A stretch of 46,524 nucleotides of DNA from Rhodanobacter sp. (GCA_004322005.1 SCRF01000111.1:1-46524), one strand, 5' to 3'; positions 18,065 through 28,046 are shown, numbered from the stretch's first letter. The notes: a model not told the origin generated them from the letters alone. Numbers and translations are program-made.

Positions 18065-21000
18065 GTGAACCAGTCCATTCTCAACCCCGAACTCCCCGAT
18101 CGCATCGAGCCGGCCCGTGCGCGCATCACCGCGGCCTGGTTGCGCGACGAAACCGAAGCGGTCAACGACCTGCTCGATCAGGCCAGCCTGTCGCCGGACG
18201 AACGCGAACAGGTGATCGAGCGGGCGGTGGCGCTGGTCGCGCGCGTCCGCGCGCGCGCCAAGGACATGGGCGTGGTCGATTCGTTCATGCGCCAGTACGA
18301 CCTGTCCAGCGAGGAAGGCGTGCTGCTGATGTGCGTGGCCGAGGCGCTGCTGCGCATTCCGGACAGCGGCACCGCCGACAAGCTGATCCGCGACAAGCTC
18401 GGCGACGCCAACTGGCGCAAGCATCTGGGGCGCAGCGAATCGCTGCTGGTCAACGCCTCCACCTGGGGTCTGTTGCTGACCGGCCAGTTGATCAACCTCG
18501 CCGATGGCACCCATCGGGACTTCACCGGCGCGCTGCGCCGGCTGGTCGCCAGGATCGGCGACCCCACCATCCGGGTGGCGGTACGCCAGGCCATGCGCAT
18601 CATGGGCTACCAGTTCGTGATGGGCCGTACCATGGTCGAGGCCCTGGAGCGTGCCGCCAGGAAGGAGAACACGCCGTACCGCTACTCGTTCGACATGCTC
18701 GGCGAATCGGCCCTGACCGCCGCGGACGCCGAGCGCTACCAGCAGGCCTATCGCGATGCGATCGCGGCGCTCGGCAAGCGCGGCCCGTTCGCCAACCATA
18801 CCGAAGCGCCATCGATCTCGGTAAAGCTGTCGGCGCTGTTCCCGCGCTATGAAGTGGCCCAACGCGAGCGCTCACGCAAGGCGCTTGCCGAAAAGCTGCT
18901 GGAGCTGGCGCAGCTGTCGATGCAGCACGGCATCGCGCTGTCGGTCGATGCCGAGGAGGTCGACCGGCTGGAGCTGTCGCTGGACATTGTCGGCGACGTC
19001 TTCGCGCATCCGTCGCTGGCGGGCTGGAACGGCCTGGGCTTCGTGGTGCAGGCGTATACCAAGCGCGCCCCGTTCGTGATCGACTGGCTGGTCGAAACGG
19101 CACTGACGGCAAAGCGCCGCTGGTACGTGCGACTGGTCAAGGGCGCCTACTGGGATGCCGAAATCAAGCGCGCGCAGGAGCAGGGCCTGAGCGGCTACCC
19201 GGTGTTCACCCGCAAGCCGAACACCGACGTGTCGTATCTGGCCTGCGCACGGCGCCTGTTCAATGCCGGCAGCGAACTGATCTACCCGCAGTTCGCCACC
19301 CACAACGCGCACACCATTGCCGCCGTGCATCACATGGCGCAGGGGCGGCCGTTCGAGTTCCAGCGTCTGCACGGCATGGCCGTCGACCTGTATGCCGAGG
19401 TGATCGGCAAGCACAGCTTCAACGTGCCTTGCCGCGTCTACGCACCGGTCGGCTCGCACCAGGATCTGCTGCCGTACCTGGTGCGCCGCCTGCTGGAAAA
19501 CGGCGCCAACACCAGCTTCGTCAATCGCATCGTCGATGAAGAGCTGTCGCCGCGCGAACTGGTCGCCGATCCGTGCGAGACGGTGCGCGCGTTCGATTCG
19601 ATTCCCCACCCGCGCATCCCGCTGCCGGCCAATCTCTACGGTGAACTTCGGAAGAATTCCATGGGCGTCAACTTTGCCAACGACAACGAATTGAGAGCCC
19701 TGGCCGAGGCGGTCAACGCCCAGCAGGGGCCATGGACCGCCGGCCCGCTGGTGCCGGGTTCCCACAGCACCGGCACCCACGTCGAGGTCACCGACCCGTC
19801 CGACCGCCGACGCAAGCTCGGCAGCTACGTCACCGCCGACCCGGCCACGGTGGAGAAGGCACTGGCCAACGCCGCCGCCGCCCAGGACGGCTGGAACAAC
19901 CTGCCGGTGACGAACCGCGCGGCGATGCTGGAGTACGCCGCCGAGCAACTCGAGGCGCGCCGCGCGGAATTCATCGCGCTGTGCGTGCGCGAGGCCGGCA
20001 AGAGCCTGCCCGACGCGATCGCCGAGATCCGCGAGGCGGCCGACTTCCTGCGCTACTACGCCACCATGGCGCGGCGCCTGTTCGCCGAGCCGGAGCTGCT
20101 GCCCGGCCCCACCGGCGAGACCAACCAGCTGTTCCTCGAAGGCCGCGGCGTGTTCGTCGGGATCAGCCCGTGGAATTTCCCGCTGGCGATCTTCATCGGC
20201 CAGCTCAGCGCCGCGCTGGCCGCCGGCAACACGGTGATCGCCAAGCCGGCCGAGCAGACCAGCCTGATCGGCTATCTGGCCACCCAACTGCTGCATGAAG
20301 CAGGCGTGCCGAAAGACGTGCTGCAGTTCCTGCCCGGCGACGGACCCAGCGTGGGCGCCGCGCTGACCCGCGATCCGCGCGTGGCCGGGGTGGTGTTCAC
20401 CGGCGCCACCGAAACCGCCTGGGCGATCAACCGCGCGCTGGCCGCGCGCAACGCGCCGATTGCCGTGCTGATTGCCGAGACCGGCGGCCAGAATGCGATG
20501 ATCGCCGACTCCTCGGCGCTGCCCGAGCAGATCGTCAAGGACGTGATCGCCTCGGCGTTCCAGTCCGCCGGCCAGCGCTGCTCGGCGGCGCGCGTGCTGT
20601 ATGTCCAGGAAGATATCGCCGACAAGGTGATCGAGATGCTCGCCGGTGCGATGGCCGAACTGAAGGTGGGCGACCCCGGCCGGCTCTCCACCGACGTCGG
20701 CCCGGTGATCGACGAGGAGGCCAGGGCGACCCTGGTTGCGCACGCCGAGCGCATGGACCGCGAGGCAAGAAAGATCGCCGAGGCGCCGATGGATCCGGAC
20801 GAAACCGGCCATGGCACGTTCTTCGCCCCGCGCGCCTACGAGATCCCGTCGCTGGCGGTGCTGCAGCGCGAAGTGTTCGGCCCGGTGCTGCACCTGATCC
20901 GTTTCAAGGCCAGCGCGCTGAAGCAGGTGATCGAGGAAATCAACGCCACCGGCTACGGTCTCACCCTGGGCGTGCACAGCCGCATCGACGCCACCGTCGA

Positions 21001-21220
21001 CTACATCAGCCGGCACGCCCGCGTCGGCAACTGCTACGTCAACCGCAACCAGATCGGTGCGGTGGTCGGCGTGCAGCCGTTCGGCGGTGAAGGCCTGTCC
21101 GGTACCGGGCCCAAGGCCGGCGGCCCGCATTACCTGCTGCGCTTTGCCGGCGAGCGCACGCTGACCATCAACACCACCGCATCGGGCGGCAACGCATCGC
21201 TGCTGACCATCGGCGAATAG
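18065..21220 (+). CDS. putA: bifunctional proline dehydrogenase / glutamate semialdehyde dehydrogenase
   Basis: PutA oxidises proline to glutamate in two steps: an FAD-dependent proline dehydrogenase barrel, then an NAD-dependent aldehyde dehydrogenase. From GTG at 18065 the protein is 1051 residues, the size of minimal bifunctional (type A) PutA without the DNA-binding ribbon-helix-helix of E. coli PutA, so it should not repress its own gene. The PRODH part shows RLVKGAYWDAEIKRAQ (about 355-370) and YPQFATHNAHT. The ALDH part shows PWNFPLAIF, catalytic E805 (AETGGQNAM) and nucleophile C839 (SAGQRCSAA). The end is LLTIGE. The start is uncertain: no strong ribosome binding site precedes this GTG, but upstream residues look non-native. 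Confidence 0.95.
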   Translation: MNQSILNPELPDRIEPARARITAAWLRDETEAVNDLLDQASLSPDEREQVIERAVALVARVRARAKDMGVVDSFMRQYDLSSEEGVLLMCVAEALLRIPDSGTADKLIRDKLGDANWRKHLGRSESLLVNASTWGLLLTGQLINLADGTHRDFTGALRRLVARIGDPTIRVAVRQAMRIMGYQFVMGRTMVEALERAARKENTPYRYSFDMLGESALTAADAERYQQAYRDAIAALGKRGPFANHTEAPSISVKLSALFPRYEVAQRERSRKALAEKLLELAQLSMQHGIALSVDAEEVDRLELSLDIVGDVFAHPSLAGWNGLGFVVQAYTKRAPFVIDWLVETALTAKRRWYVRLVKGAYWDAEIKRAQEQGLSGYPVFTRKPNTDVSYLACARRLFNAGSELIYPQFATHNAHTIAAVHHMAQGRPFEFQRLHGMAVDLYAEVIGKHSFNVPCRVYAPVGSHQDLLPYLVRRLLENGANTSFVNRIVDEELSPRELVADPCETVRAFDSIPHPRIPLPANLYGELRKNSMGVNFANDNELRALAEAVNAQQGPWTAGPLVPGSHSTGTHVEVTDPSDRRRKLGSYVTADPATVEKALANAAAAQDGWNNLPVTNRAAMLEYAAEQLEARRAEFIALCVREAGKSLPDAIAEIREAADFLRYYATMARRLFAEPELLPGPTGETNQLFLEGRGVFVGISPWNFPLAIFIGQLSAALAAGNTVIAKPAEQTSLIGYLATQLLHEAGVPKDVLQFLPGDGPSVGAALTRDPRVAGVVFTGATETAWAINRALAARNAPIAVLIAETGGQNAMIADSSALPEQIVKDVIASAFQSAGQRCSAARVLYVQEDIADKVIEMLAGAMAELKVGDPGRLSTDVGPVIDEEARATLVAHAERMDREARKIAEAPMDPDETGHGTFFAPRAYEIPSLAVLQREVFGPVLHLIRFKASALKQVIEEINATGYGLTLGVHSRIDATVDYISRHARVGNCYVNRNQIGAVVGVQPFGGEGLSGTGPKAGGPHYLLRFAGERTLTINTTASGGNASLLTIGE

Positions 21221-21325
21221 CCCGCCCGACCGGCCAGTGGTGGCAGCGCGCCGTGTCGCACCGCCACGCTGCCCAGGCTCCTGGCGTCAGAGCTATGCTG
21301 CACACTTCGACGTGAGAGAGTCGGC

Positions 21326-22738
21326 ATGAGCGATACTCCGTTTTCCCTCGACGATCATCTGCAGCGCATGCGCGGCGCGCACCGCAGCCAGCCGATGCCG
21401 GCATGGCCCGACCGCGCGCGCCGTCTGCAGGCACTGGAGGCGCTGGTGCTGCAGCATCGCAGCGAGATCGCCGCGGCGATCAACGCCGATTTCGGCTGCC
21501 GCCCGCACGAGGAAACCGACCTGCTGGAGATCTACCCCAGCCTGTCGGCGATTCGCCATGCGCTGGCCCGCGGCCGGCGCTGGATGAAACCGCGCCGACG
21601 CCTGGCCGACCTGCTGTTCCTGCCCGCCAGCACCGAGCTGCGCCCGCAGCCGCTGGGCGTGATCGGCATCATCGTGCCATGGAACTACCCGCTGTATCTG
21701 GCGATCGGCCCGCTGGTCGACGCACTGGCCGCGGGCAACCGCGCCATGATCAAGATGAGCGAATACACGCCGCGCTTCTCGGCGCTGTTCGCCGAGCTGG
21801 TCGGACATCACTTCGCACCGGACGAAGTGGTGGTGATCAACGGCGACGCCGCGGTGGCGCAGGCGTTCTCGTCGCTGCCGTTCGACCACTTGCTGTTCAC
21901 CGGCTCCACCGCGGTGGGCCGCCACGTGATGCGCGCGGCCGCCGCCAACCTGACCCCGGTGACGCTGGAACTCGGCGGCAAGTCGCCGGCGATCATCGGC
22001 CCGGACGCCCACTTCGAGCGGGCGGTGGAGCGCATCGTGTTCGGCAAGCTGGTCAACGCCGGGCAGACCTGCATCGCCCCCGACTACGTGCTGTTGCCGC
22101 GCAGCCGGGTAGGCGACTTCATTGCCGCGGCCCGCGCCACGGTGAACCGGCTGTATCCGGAAATCGGCGCCAACGCGCAATACGCCAGCATCGTCTCGGA
22201 GGCCCAATACCAGCGCCTGATCGGCCTGCGCGATGCGGCGGTGGCCGCCGGCGCACGCGCCGAAATCCTGGGCAGCGGCAGCGACCCGGCGCAACCGCGG
22301 CGGCTGTTGCCGACCTTGCTGATCGGCGTGCAGGACTCGATGAAAGTGATGCACGAGGAGATCTTCGGACCGCTGCTGCCGGTGGTCGGCTACGACACCC
22401 TGGACCAGGCCATCGGCTATATTGCGGCCCGGCCGCATCCGCTGGCGCTGTACCTGTTCGAGCGCAACCGCACGGCCATCGAAAAGGTGCTGTCGGGCAC
22501 CATCGCCGGCGGCGTCACGGTCAACGACACGCTGTATCACATTGCCCAGCACAAGCTGCCGTTCGGCGGCATCGGCCCGTCCGGCATGGGCGGCTATCAC
22601 GGCGAGGCCGGCTTCCGCACCTTCTCGCACGCCAAGCCGGTGATGCGCCAGGCCCGCCTGAACGGTGCCGGCCTGCTCAACCCGCCCTACGGCGCGCGCT
22701 TCCGGCACATGCTGGACCTGTTGCTCAAACGCGGCTGA
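21326..22738 (+). CDS. coniferyl-aldehyde dehydrogenase-type ALDH
   Basis: A 470-residue class-3-like aldehyde dehydrogenase oxidising aldehydes to acids with NAD(P)+. Landmarks are IVPWNYPLYLAIGPL (116-130), GSTAVGRHV in the cofactor site, catalytic E215 (LELGGKSP) and nucleophile C249 (NAGQTCIAP), and the C-terminal block HKLPFGGIGPSGMGGYHGEAGF. Similarity is best to coniferyl aldehyde dehydrogenases (CalB-like), but in this order such enzymes are common and may act on general aromatic or fatty aldehydes; the substrate is inferred. It follows putA by 105 bases on the same strand and ends at a strong stem-loop. Confidence 0.88.
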   Translation: MSDTPFSLDDHLQRMRGAHRSQPMPAWPDRARRLQALEALVLQHRSEIAAAINADFGCRPHEETDLLEIYPSLSAIRHALARGRRWMKPRRRLADLLFLPASTELRPQPLGVIGIIVPWNYPLYLAIGPLVDALAAGNRAMIKMSEYTPRFSALFAELVGHHFAPDEVVVINGDAAVAQAFSSLPFDHLLFTGSTAVGRHVMRAAAANLTPVTLELGGKSPAIIGPDAHFERAVERIVFGKLVNAGQTCIAPDYVLLPRSRVGDFIAAARATVNRLYPEIGANAQYASIVSEAQYQRLIGLRDAAVAAGARAEILGSGSDPAQPRRLLPTLLIGVQDSMKVMHEEIFGPLLPVVGYDTLDQAIGYIAARPHPLALYLFERNRTAIEKVLSGTIAGGVTVNDTLYHIAQHKLPFGGIGPSGMGGYHGEAGFRTFSHAKPVMRQARLNGAGLLNPPYGARFRHMLDLLLKRG

Positions 22739-22743
22739 GCACC

Positions 22744-22781
22744 AAAAAAACACGGGGCAAGCTCGCGCCTGCCCCGTGTTT
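22744..22781 (-). terminator. bidirectional terminator, strongest for rpmE2
   Basis: AAACACGGGGCA (22748-22759) and TGCCCCGTGTTT (22770-22781) form a perfect 12-bp stem. On the minus strand the stem is followed by seven Ts (22750-22744), the classical form for ending the rpmE2 transcript. It also lies right after the plus-strand dehydrogenase gene. Confidence 0.85.
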
Positions 22782-22829
22782 CGCATCGAATCCGGCCAGC
22801 CACCGAGGAACCGGTGGCCGCACCATCGC

Positions 22830-23084
22830 TTACTCTTTGACCGAGCCGGCGTAGCGACGGCGGAACTTGTCGACGCGACCGCCGATGTCCAGCGTCTTCT
22901 GCTTGCCGGTGTAGAACGGATGCGAATGGCTGGAGATGTCCACCTTGATCAGCGGGTACTCATTGCCGTCTTCCCACTTGATGGTCTCCTTGCTGGACAT
23001 GGTCGACTTGGTCAGAAACGAAAAGTCGGACGACAGATCCTGGAACACCACCGGGTTGTAGGTCGGATGGATATCGGGCTTCAT
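22830..23084 (-). CDS. rpmE2: 50S ribosomal protein L31, type B
   Basis: The 84-residue protein ([20 protein letters not shown] at the start, [11 protein letters not shown] at the end) is L31 of the zinc-independent type: it has no cysteines, unlike the CxxC form. In other bacteria the type-B paralogue replaces the zinc form under zinc limitation and is Zur-regulated; many xanthomonads have only this form. Upstream I see a plain sigma-70-like promoter and no clear Zur palindrome, so constitutive expression is likely. The start at 23084 fits the family; an upstream in-frame ATG at 23123 would add 13 unrelated residues. Confidence 0.96.
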   Translation of the reverse strand: MKPDIHPTYNPVVFQDLSSDFSFLTKSTMSSKETIKWEDGNEYPLIKVDISSHSHPFYTGKQKTLDIGGRVDKFRRRYAGSVKE

Positions 23085-23121
23085 GATGGCATGCTCTAAA
23101 GCGGTGGTAGTCAAGAGCGGC

Positions 23122-23151
23122 ATTGTAACGGCCGATCAGCCGGCACTGCAA
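23122..23151 (-). promoter_or_regulatory. putative promoter of rpmE2
   Basis: On the minus strand TTGCAG (23151-23146) and TACAAT (23127-23122) are 18 bases apart; the -10 matches five of six consensus bases. The start would lie about 30 bases before the rpmE2 ATG. Confidence 0.5.
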
Positions 23152-23281
23152 GTCTGCCGGCTTGCCGGGAGTCGGCCGCCAGCAAGCCGTCAGTCCGTCG
23201 CACCCAGTGCGCGCCTCACCATGGCGGCAAACCACCGGGGCCGGTCGACCTCCAGCACGAGATTGGCCCCGGCTGGATGCC

Positions 23282-23410
23282 CTAGGGAATGTCTGAATAA
23301 GCCGTCATCCCGGCGAAAGCCGGGATCCAGTGACTTGATAACCCCTCGAAGGCACTGGATTCCGGCTTTCGCCGGAATGACGAGCAGAAGCTTGTTCAGA
23401 CGTTCCCTAG
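23282..23410. mobile_element. 129-bp MITE-like long imperfect palindrome
   Basis: Outer 21-bp terminal repeats begin with CTAGGGAA (23282-23302; 23390-23410) and match at 19 of 21 positions. Inside, two further arms of about 30 bases (CCCGGCGAAAGCCGGGATCC type) pair almost fully, so the whole element folds on itself. It has no coding capacity. The core (TCAT-CC-GGCGAAAGCCGG-ATCCAGTG) is a type of non-autonomous repeat spread through many proteobacterial genomes. It lies between rpmE2 and the recG stop. Confidence 0.8.
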
Positions 23411-23427
23411 CAACCTGTCGTTCGCTC

Positions 23428-25542
23428 TCACGCCTGCACGTAGCGCGCGGCGCCACCGATCCAGCGTTCGATCAGCCGCTCGGTCTGCCGTGGATGGTCG
23501 GCCAGCATGCGCTCGCCCACCTGCTGCACCGCCGGCAGCAGATGCGCGTCGCGGGCCAGGTCGGCAATGCGGAAACTGAGCTGGCCGGTCTGGCGGGTAC
23601 CGAGCAGCTCGCCCGGACCGCGCAGCAGCAGATCCTGCTCGGCGATGCGGAAGCCGTCGCTGGTCTGGCGCATCACCTGCAGCCGCTCGCGCGCCAGCTG
23701 GCCCAGCGGCGGCTGATACAGCAGCACGCAATTGGAGGCGGCCGCGCCGCGACCGACGCGGCCGCGCAGCTGATGCAACTGGGCCAGGCCGAGCCGTTCG
23801 CTGTTCTCGATCACCATCAGGCTGGCCCTGGGCACATCCACGCCGACCTCGATCACCGTGGTCGCCACCAGCACCGACAGCTCGCCCGCCTTGAACGCAT
23901 CCATCACCGCCTGTTTCTCTGTGGGCTTCATGCGGCCATGGATCAGGCCGATCCTGAATCCGCTCAACGCGGCGGACAATTCGGCGAACGCCACCTCGGC
24001 CGCCTGCGCGCGCAGCAGTTCGGATTCCTCGATCAGCGTGCATACCCAATACGCCTGCCGGCCTTCGCCGCAAGCGGCATGGATGCGCTCGATCACCTCG
24101 GCCCGGCGCGCATTGGAAATCGCGATGGTCTGCACCGGCGTGCGACCGGGCGGCAGCTCGTCGATCGAGGAAATGTCCAGATCGGCATACGCGCTCATCG
24201 CCAGCGTGCGCGGGATCGGGGTGGCGGTAAGCACCAGTTGATGCGGAACCTGTTCGCCCGCCCGACCCTTGTCGCGCAAGGCAAGCCGCTGCTGTACGCC
24301 GAAGCGGTGCTGTTCATCGACGATCACCAGCCCGAGCTGCGCAAACGCCACCCCTTCCTGCATCAACGCGTGCGTGCCGATCACCACCGGCGCCCCTTGC
24401 GCCACGCGCTGCAAGGCCAGCTTGCGCGCCTTGCCGGTGACCTTGCCGGCCAGCCATTCCACCTCGATGCCGAGCGGATGCAGCCAATGCCGGAAATTGT
24501 GCCGATGCTGCTCGGCCAGCAGTTCGGTCGGCGCCATCAGGGCCACCTGGTACCCCGCCTCCACCGCGGCCAGCGCGGCCAGCGCGGCCACCACCGTCTT
24601 GCCCGAACCGACATCGCCCTGCACCAGCCGCAACATCGGCCGGGATTGCGCCAGATCCCTGGCGACCTCCGCGCTGATGCGCCGCTGCGCCGCGGTCAGC
24701 TCGAACGGCAGCCCGGCAAGCAGCCGCTGGCACAAGTCGCCACCGTCCGCCAGTCGCGGCGCATGCCGGCGACGCACGGCGGCGCGCAGGCGTTTCAGGC
24801 TCAGATGCCGGGCCAGCAATTCCTCGAACGCCAGGCGCTGCTGCGCCGGGTGATGGCCGAGCATGAGCTGGCCCAGATGCGCATCCGCCGGCGGCCGATG
24901 CGCGTACAGCAGCGCGTCGCGCAACGAGGTCAGGCCATGCCCGGCGCACAGCTCGGGCGGTATCAGTTCCAGCGTGGCCGCCGGTGGCAGCAGCGCCAGC
25001 GCCTTGCCGATCACCCCGGCCAGCCGCTTCTGCCCCAGCCCCTCGGTGCTCGGATAGACCGGGCTGAGCAACGCATCGACGCTGACTGCATCGCCCCCGC
25101 CGAGGCGCTGATACTGCGGATGCACCATTTCCAGCCCGTGTGCACCATGCCGCACTTCGCCATAGCACAGCAGGCGGGTTCCCGGCTGCAACTGCTCGGA
25201 CTGCGCCCGGTTGAAATGGAAGAAGCGCAGCAGCAGGGTCTGCCGGCTGTCATCGCCGATCGCCACCTTCAACTGCGGCCGATAACGAAAGCCCCGCTCG
25301 ACCGCTTCGACCCGCCCCACCACCTGCGCCCGCTCGCCGACGTGCAGATCGGCGATCGCACTGACCCGGGTCTTGTCCTCGTAGCGCAGCGGCAGGTGAA
25401 ACCACAGATCCTGCACCCGCTCCAGCCCGAGCCGGGCCAGCGCCGCAACCAGCGCCGGCCCGACCCCCGGCAGTACGCTGACCGGATCGGTGCCCGGATC
25501 AGGCGCAATGGCGGTGGCGGAGCCGGCGGTGTGGGCAATCAT
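23428..25542 (-). CDS. recG: ATP-dependent DNA helicase RecG
   Basis: RecG remodels stalled replication forks and branch-migrates Holliday junctions. From MIAHTAGSAT the product is 704 residues (E. coli 693). The N-terminal wedge/OB domain is followed by helicase motifs: VQGDVGSGKT (Walker A, near 305), APTELLAEQH (Ia), VDEQHRFGVQQR (II, near 405), TATPIPRTLA (III), and QLRGRVGRG (VI). The C terminus is WIGGAARYVQA. An in-frame upstream start at 25626 would add 28 residues that do not look like RecG and overlap a hairpin repeat, so I prefer 25542. It follows ridA on the same strand after 214 bases. Confidence 0.96.
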   Translation of the reverse strand: MIAHTAGSATAIAPDPGTDPVSVLPGVGPALVAALARLGLERVQDLWFHLPLRYEDKTRVSAIADLHVGERAQVVGRVEAVERGFRYRPQLKVAIGDDSRQTLLLRFFHFNRAQSEQLQPGTRLLCYGEVRHGAHGLEMVHPQYQRLGGGDAVSVDALLSPVYPSTEGLGQKRLAGVIGKALALLPPAATLELIPPELCAGHGLTSLRDALLYAHRPPADAHLGQLMLGHHPAQQRLAFEELLARHLSLKRLRAAVRRRHAPRLADGGDLCQRLLAGLPFELTAAQRRISAEVARDLAQSRPMLRLVQGDVGSGKTVVAALAALAAVEAGYQVALMAPTELLAEQHRHNFRHWLHPLGIEVEWLAGKVTGKARKLALQRVAQGAPVVIGTHALMQEGVAFAQLGLVIVDEQHRFGVQQRLALRDKGRAGEQVPHQLVLTATPIPRTLAMSAYADLDISSIDELPPGRTPVQTIAISNARRAEVIERIHAACGEGRQAYWVCTLIEESELLRAQAAEVAFAELSAALSGFRIGLIHGRMKPTEKQAVMDAFKAGELSVLVATTVIEVGVDVPRASLMVIENSERLGLAQLHQLRGRVGRGAAASNCVLLYQPPLGQLARERLQVMRQTSDGFRIAEQDLLLRGPGELLGTRQTGQLSFRIADLARDAHLLPAVQQVGERMLADHPRQTERLIERWIGGAARYVQA

Positions 25543-25576
25543 GGCGACTGGGAGCCTGTCGGACTTTGGTGGTCGA

Positions 25577-25612
25577 GGCGAAAATTCGGCTGTGCGAGGA
25601 CAGATTTTCGCC
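25577..25612. repeat. hairpin upstream of recG
   Basis: GGCGAAAAT (25577-25585) and ATTTTCGCC (25604-25612) are perfect 9-bp arms around an 18-base loop, with AT content higher than the surroundings. It may be part of a dispersed repeat; it also lies in the 5' leader of recG. Confidence 0.4.
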
Positions 25613-25756
25613 GCTTCTTGGCCCATAGTGGATCACACAGACGGATTCGCAGCCCGGCCGACCAACGGTCCGACCGGCTGCTAGCCTAACCGAGCGCCGC
25701 CGGCAGCCGTAAGCCGAATGCCGACCAGTGCTGTCGGCGCCCGCCGTTCCCTGAAA

Positions 25757-26140
25757 TCAGTCCAGCACCATCACGGCGTCGATTTCGACCGGTGCCGCCT
25801 TCGGCAGGGCAGCGACCTGGATGGTGGATCGCGCCGGGTACGGCGGCTGGAAATACTCGGCCATGACGGCATTGACCGCGGCGAAATTCGCCAGATCGGT
25901 CACGTAGATGCCCATGCGCACGATCTGCGCCAGCGAGCCGCCGGCAGCCCTGGCCAGCGCATCGAGATTGTCGAACACCCGCCGCGTCTGCACGCTGATG
26001 TCGCCCTCGACCAGCGCCGCCGTGCCCGGGTCGAGCGGAATCTGGCCGGAGAAGTACACCGTCTGGCCGGCGCGCACGGCCTGCGAATACGGGCCGATCG
26101 CGGCCGGCGCCAGTTCAGTGGCGATGATGCTGCGGGACAT
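25757..26140 (-). CDS. ridA: RidA/YjgF family imine deaminase
   Basis: RidA hydrolyses reactive enamine/imine intermediates (2-aminoacrylate and relatives) from PLP enzymes. The 127-residue protein has the family marks: [10 protein letters not shown] (16-25), FSGQIPLDP, catalytic R104 in [14 protein letters not shown], and the closing E119 in [14 protein letters not shown] lies shortly before the ATG at 26140. It precedes recG on the same strand; ridA usually follows spoT in gammaproteobacteria, but here a REP and a divergent gene lie upstream. Confidence 0.95.
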   Translation of the reverse strand: MSRSIIATELAPAAIGPYSQAVRAGQTVYFSGQIPLDPGTAALVEGDISVQTRRVFDNLDALARAAGGSLAQIVRMGIYVTDLANFAAVNAVMAEYFQPPYPARSTIQVAALPKAAPVEIDAVMVLD

Positions 26141-26169
26141 GGCAAACCTCGCGAAATCAAAACGCCAGT

Positions 26170-26192
26170 GTAGGAGCGCACCCTGTGCGCGA
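26170..26192 (+). repeat. single GTAG-type REP
   Basis: GTAGGAGCGCACCCTGTGCG followed by CGA, the same class as at 28047 and 28090, in the divergent spacer between ridA and the EcsC-like gene. The rest of that 350-base spacer holds a GGCAAC-G-GTTGCC palindrome (26355-26367) and no gene I can support. Confidence 0.8.
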
Positions 26193-26494
26193 AAAGCCCC
26201 GGTAATCGCGTGACGTTTTCGCACCCGGTACCTTCCGCAGGACGCGCCGCGGCCACCGACCGGAAATTGCGCCAATGCGGGCAACCGCCGCGTTGCAGGC
26301 CGAACCGCGACGTGACCGCCCCGGTGCCGCCGCGAGTCCGCAAGGGAGCGCTTCGGCAACGGTTGCCAGGGGATAGGTGCGGCAAATGGTGCAGAATGCA
26401 GCGCAACCATGGCGCGCCAGGGGAAGGTGTCCGGCGTCTCGGCGGTGACGAGAGCCCGCAGCCTGCCCCAGTCCCCATGACCACGGAGCCTTGC

Positions 26495-27214
26495 ATGACC
26501 CAGCGCAGCGAGCATGTTCCCGCCATCATCCCGCCGGTCGAACACCGCCGGATCGCCCAGGCGATCGTCGATTTCGTCAGCCAGATACCGGGCAGCCGGA
26601 TCGACGGCAGCCGGGACCCGGCCACCGAGGCGCGCCGGCTGGCCAATCGTGCCGCGCAACACGCGGCACTCACCGCCGGGTCGCTGGCACTGCCGCCGGG
26701 GCCACTGGGCTGGCTGACCCTGCTGCCGGAATTGATCGCGATCTGGAAGATCCAGGCGCAGCTGGTCAGCGACATCGCCGCCGCCTACGGCCGCCACGCC
26801 ACCCTGGAGCGCGAGCAGATGCTGTGGTGCCTGTTCCGGCACACCGCCGCGCAGGCGTTCCGCGATCTGGCCGTGCAGATCGGCGATCGACTGGTATTTC
26901 GGCGCATGACGCGCGGCGTCGCGCAGCGGATCGCCGGACAGGTCGGCGTCAAGCTCTCCCGGCGTACGCTCAGCGAAGGCCTCTCGCGCTGGCTGCCGCT
27001 GATCGGCGCGCTGGGTGTCGGCGCCTACGCGTATTACGACACCGGACAGGTTGCCGGCACGGCGATCGCCTTGTTCAGCGGCGAGGTGATGTTCGAACCG
27101 GGCACGCCGGCCGATGCGCAGACCGACGTGCCGCCGCCCGCCGGCGATTCCCCACCGGCTCCGTTCGCGCAAATCCCGGCGGCCGGCCGCACACCGCGCC
27201 CACCGGCGGAATGA
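26495..27214 (+). CDS. EcsC-like protein (tentative)
   Basis: A 239-residue protein from MTQRSEHVP, chosen because GGAG (26484-26487) is spaced seven bases before it; another ATG lies at 26477. The middle has [20 protein letters not shown] and a [17 protein letters not shown] helix, then [21 protein letters not shown], a pattern I associate with EcsC-family proteins, whose function is poorly known. The C-terminal 40 residues are Pro/Ala-rich and probably disordered. No catalytic motif is visible. It lies upstream of the pteridine reductase gene on the same strand with a 72-base gap. Confidence 0.6.
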   Translation: MTQRSEHVPAIIPPVEHRRIAQAIVDFVSQIPGSRIDGSRDPATEARRLANRAAQHAALTAGSLALPPGPLGWLTLLPELIAIWKIQAQLVSDIAAAYGRHATLEREQMLWCLFRHTAAQAFRDLAVQIGDRLVFRRMTRGVAQRIAGQVGVKLSRRTLSEGLSRWLPLIGALGVGAYAYYDTGQVAGTAIALFSGEVMFEPGTPADAQTDVPPPAGDSPPAPFAQIPAAGRTPRPPAE

Positions 27215-27286
27215 CCCCGCGCCCGGGCGTGACGCATCGCCCGCATTGCGGCAAGCTGTCCACTGGATTTCCGCCGGAGCCGCCGC

Positions 27287-28033
27287 ATGAAGGCACGCCC
27301 TGATCGACCCGTCGCGCTGGTCACCGGCGCCAGCCGGCGGGTTGGCGCGGTCATCGCGCGTACCCTGCATGCGGCCGGCTATGACCTGGCGCTGCATTAC
27401 CGTCGTTCCGCCGACGATGCCCGCGCCTTGGCGGACGAACTGGAACACCGCCGCCGCCGCAGCACCTTGCTGCTGCAGGCCGAACTGGCCGAGTTGCCTG
27501 CCTTGCCGGACATGATCGAGCAATTGCTGGCGCATTACGGACGACTCGATGCGCTGGTCAACAACGCCTCGGCGTTCCATGCCACGCCGCTGGGCACGGC
27601 CACGCCGGCGCAGTGGGACGAGCTGTTCGCGTCCAATGCGCAGGCGCCGTTCTTCCTCAGCCAGGCGGCGATCCCGGCACTGCGCGAAGCGCATGGCGGC
27701 ATCGTCAACCTGCTGGACATCTATGCCGAACGCCCGCTGGCGGAACACCCGCTGTACTGCATGGCCAAGGCCGCGCTGGGCGCGATGACCCGCTCGCTAG
27801 CGCTGGACCTGGCGCCCACCGTGCGCGTCAACGGCGTCGCCCCCGGCGCGGTGCTGTGGCCCAGCGACGGCAAGCCCGGCGCCGATCAGCAGGCGTTGCT
27901 GGCGCGCACGCCGCTCAAGCGCGCCGGCACGCCCGACGACGTCGCCGGCGCGGTGCTGTGGCTGCTGCGCGACGCGCCGTTCGTCACCGGCCAGATCATC
28001 CGCGTCGACGGCGGGCGCACGCTCGCGGTGTGA
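27287..28033 (+). CDS. pteridine reductase (SDR family, FolM/PTR1-like)
   Basis: The 248-residue short-chain reductase has the cofactor loop TGASRRVG (13-20), whose TGxxxRxG form marks pteridine reductases rather than ordinary SDRs. NNAS (92-95) follows, then the active-site set D144, Y157 and K161 (YCMAK), with Asp in place of the usual Ser as in PTR1. It likely reduces dihydrobiopterin/dihydrofolate-type pteridines with NADPH. GGAG at 27276 precedes the ATG. It lies convergent to folK/folB, supporting a folate-pterin context. Confidence 0.85.
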   Translation: MKARPDRPVALVTGASRRVGAVIARTLHAAGYDLALHYRRSADDARALADELEHRRRRSTLLLQAELAELPALPDMIEQLLAHYGRLDALVNNASAFHATPLGTATPAQWDELFASNAQAPFFLSQAAIPALREAHGGIVNLLDIYAERPLAEHPLYCMAKAALGAMTRSLALDLAPTVRVNGVAPGAVLWPSDGKPGADQQALLARTPLKRAGTPDDVAGAVLWLLRDAPFVTGQIIRVDGGRTLAV

Positions 28034-28046
28034 GCGCAGGGAACCG

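Noticed and set aside
23101-23160. Zur box upstream of rpmE2
   Set aside because: Type-B L31 genes are often Zur-controlled, but no AT-rich Zur palindrome is present, only a sigma-70-like promoter.
26141-27748. Long minus-strand extension upstream of ridA
   Set aside because: It is antisense to the EcsC-like and pteridine reductase genes with no recognisable domain; RidA itself begins at 26140 after a good ribosome binding site.
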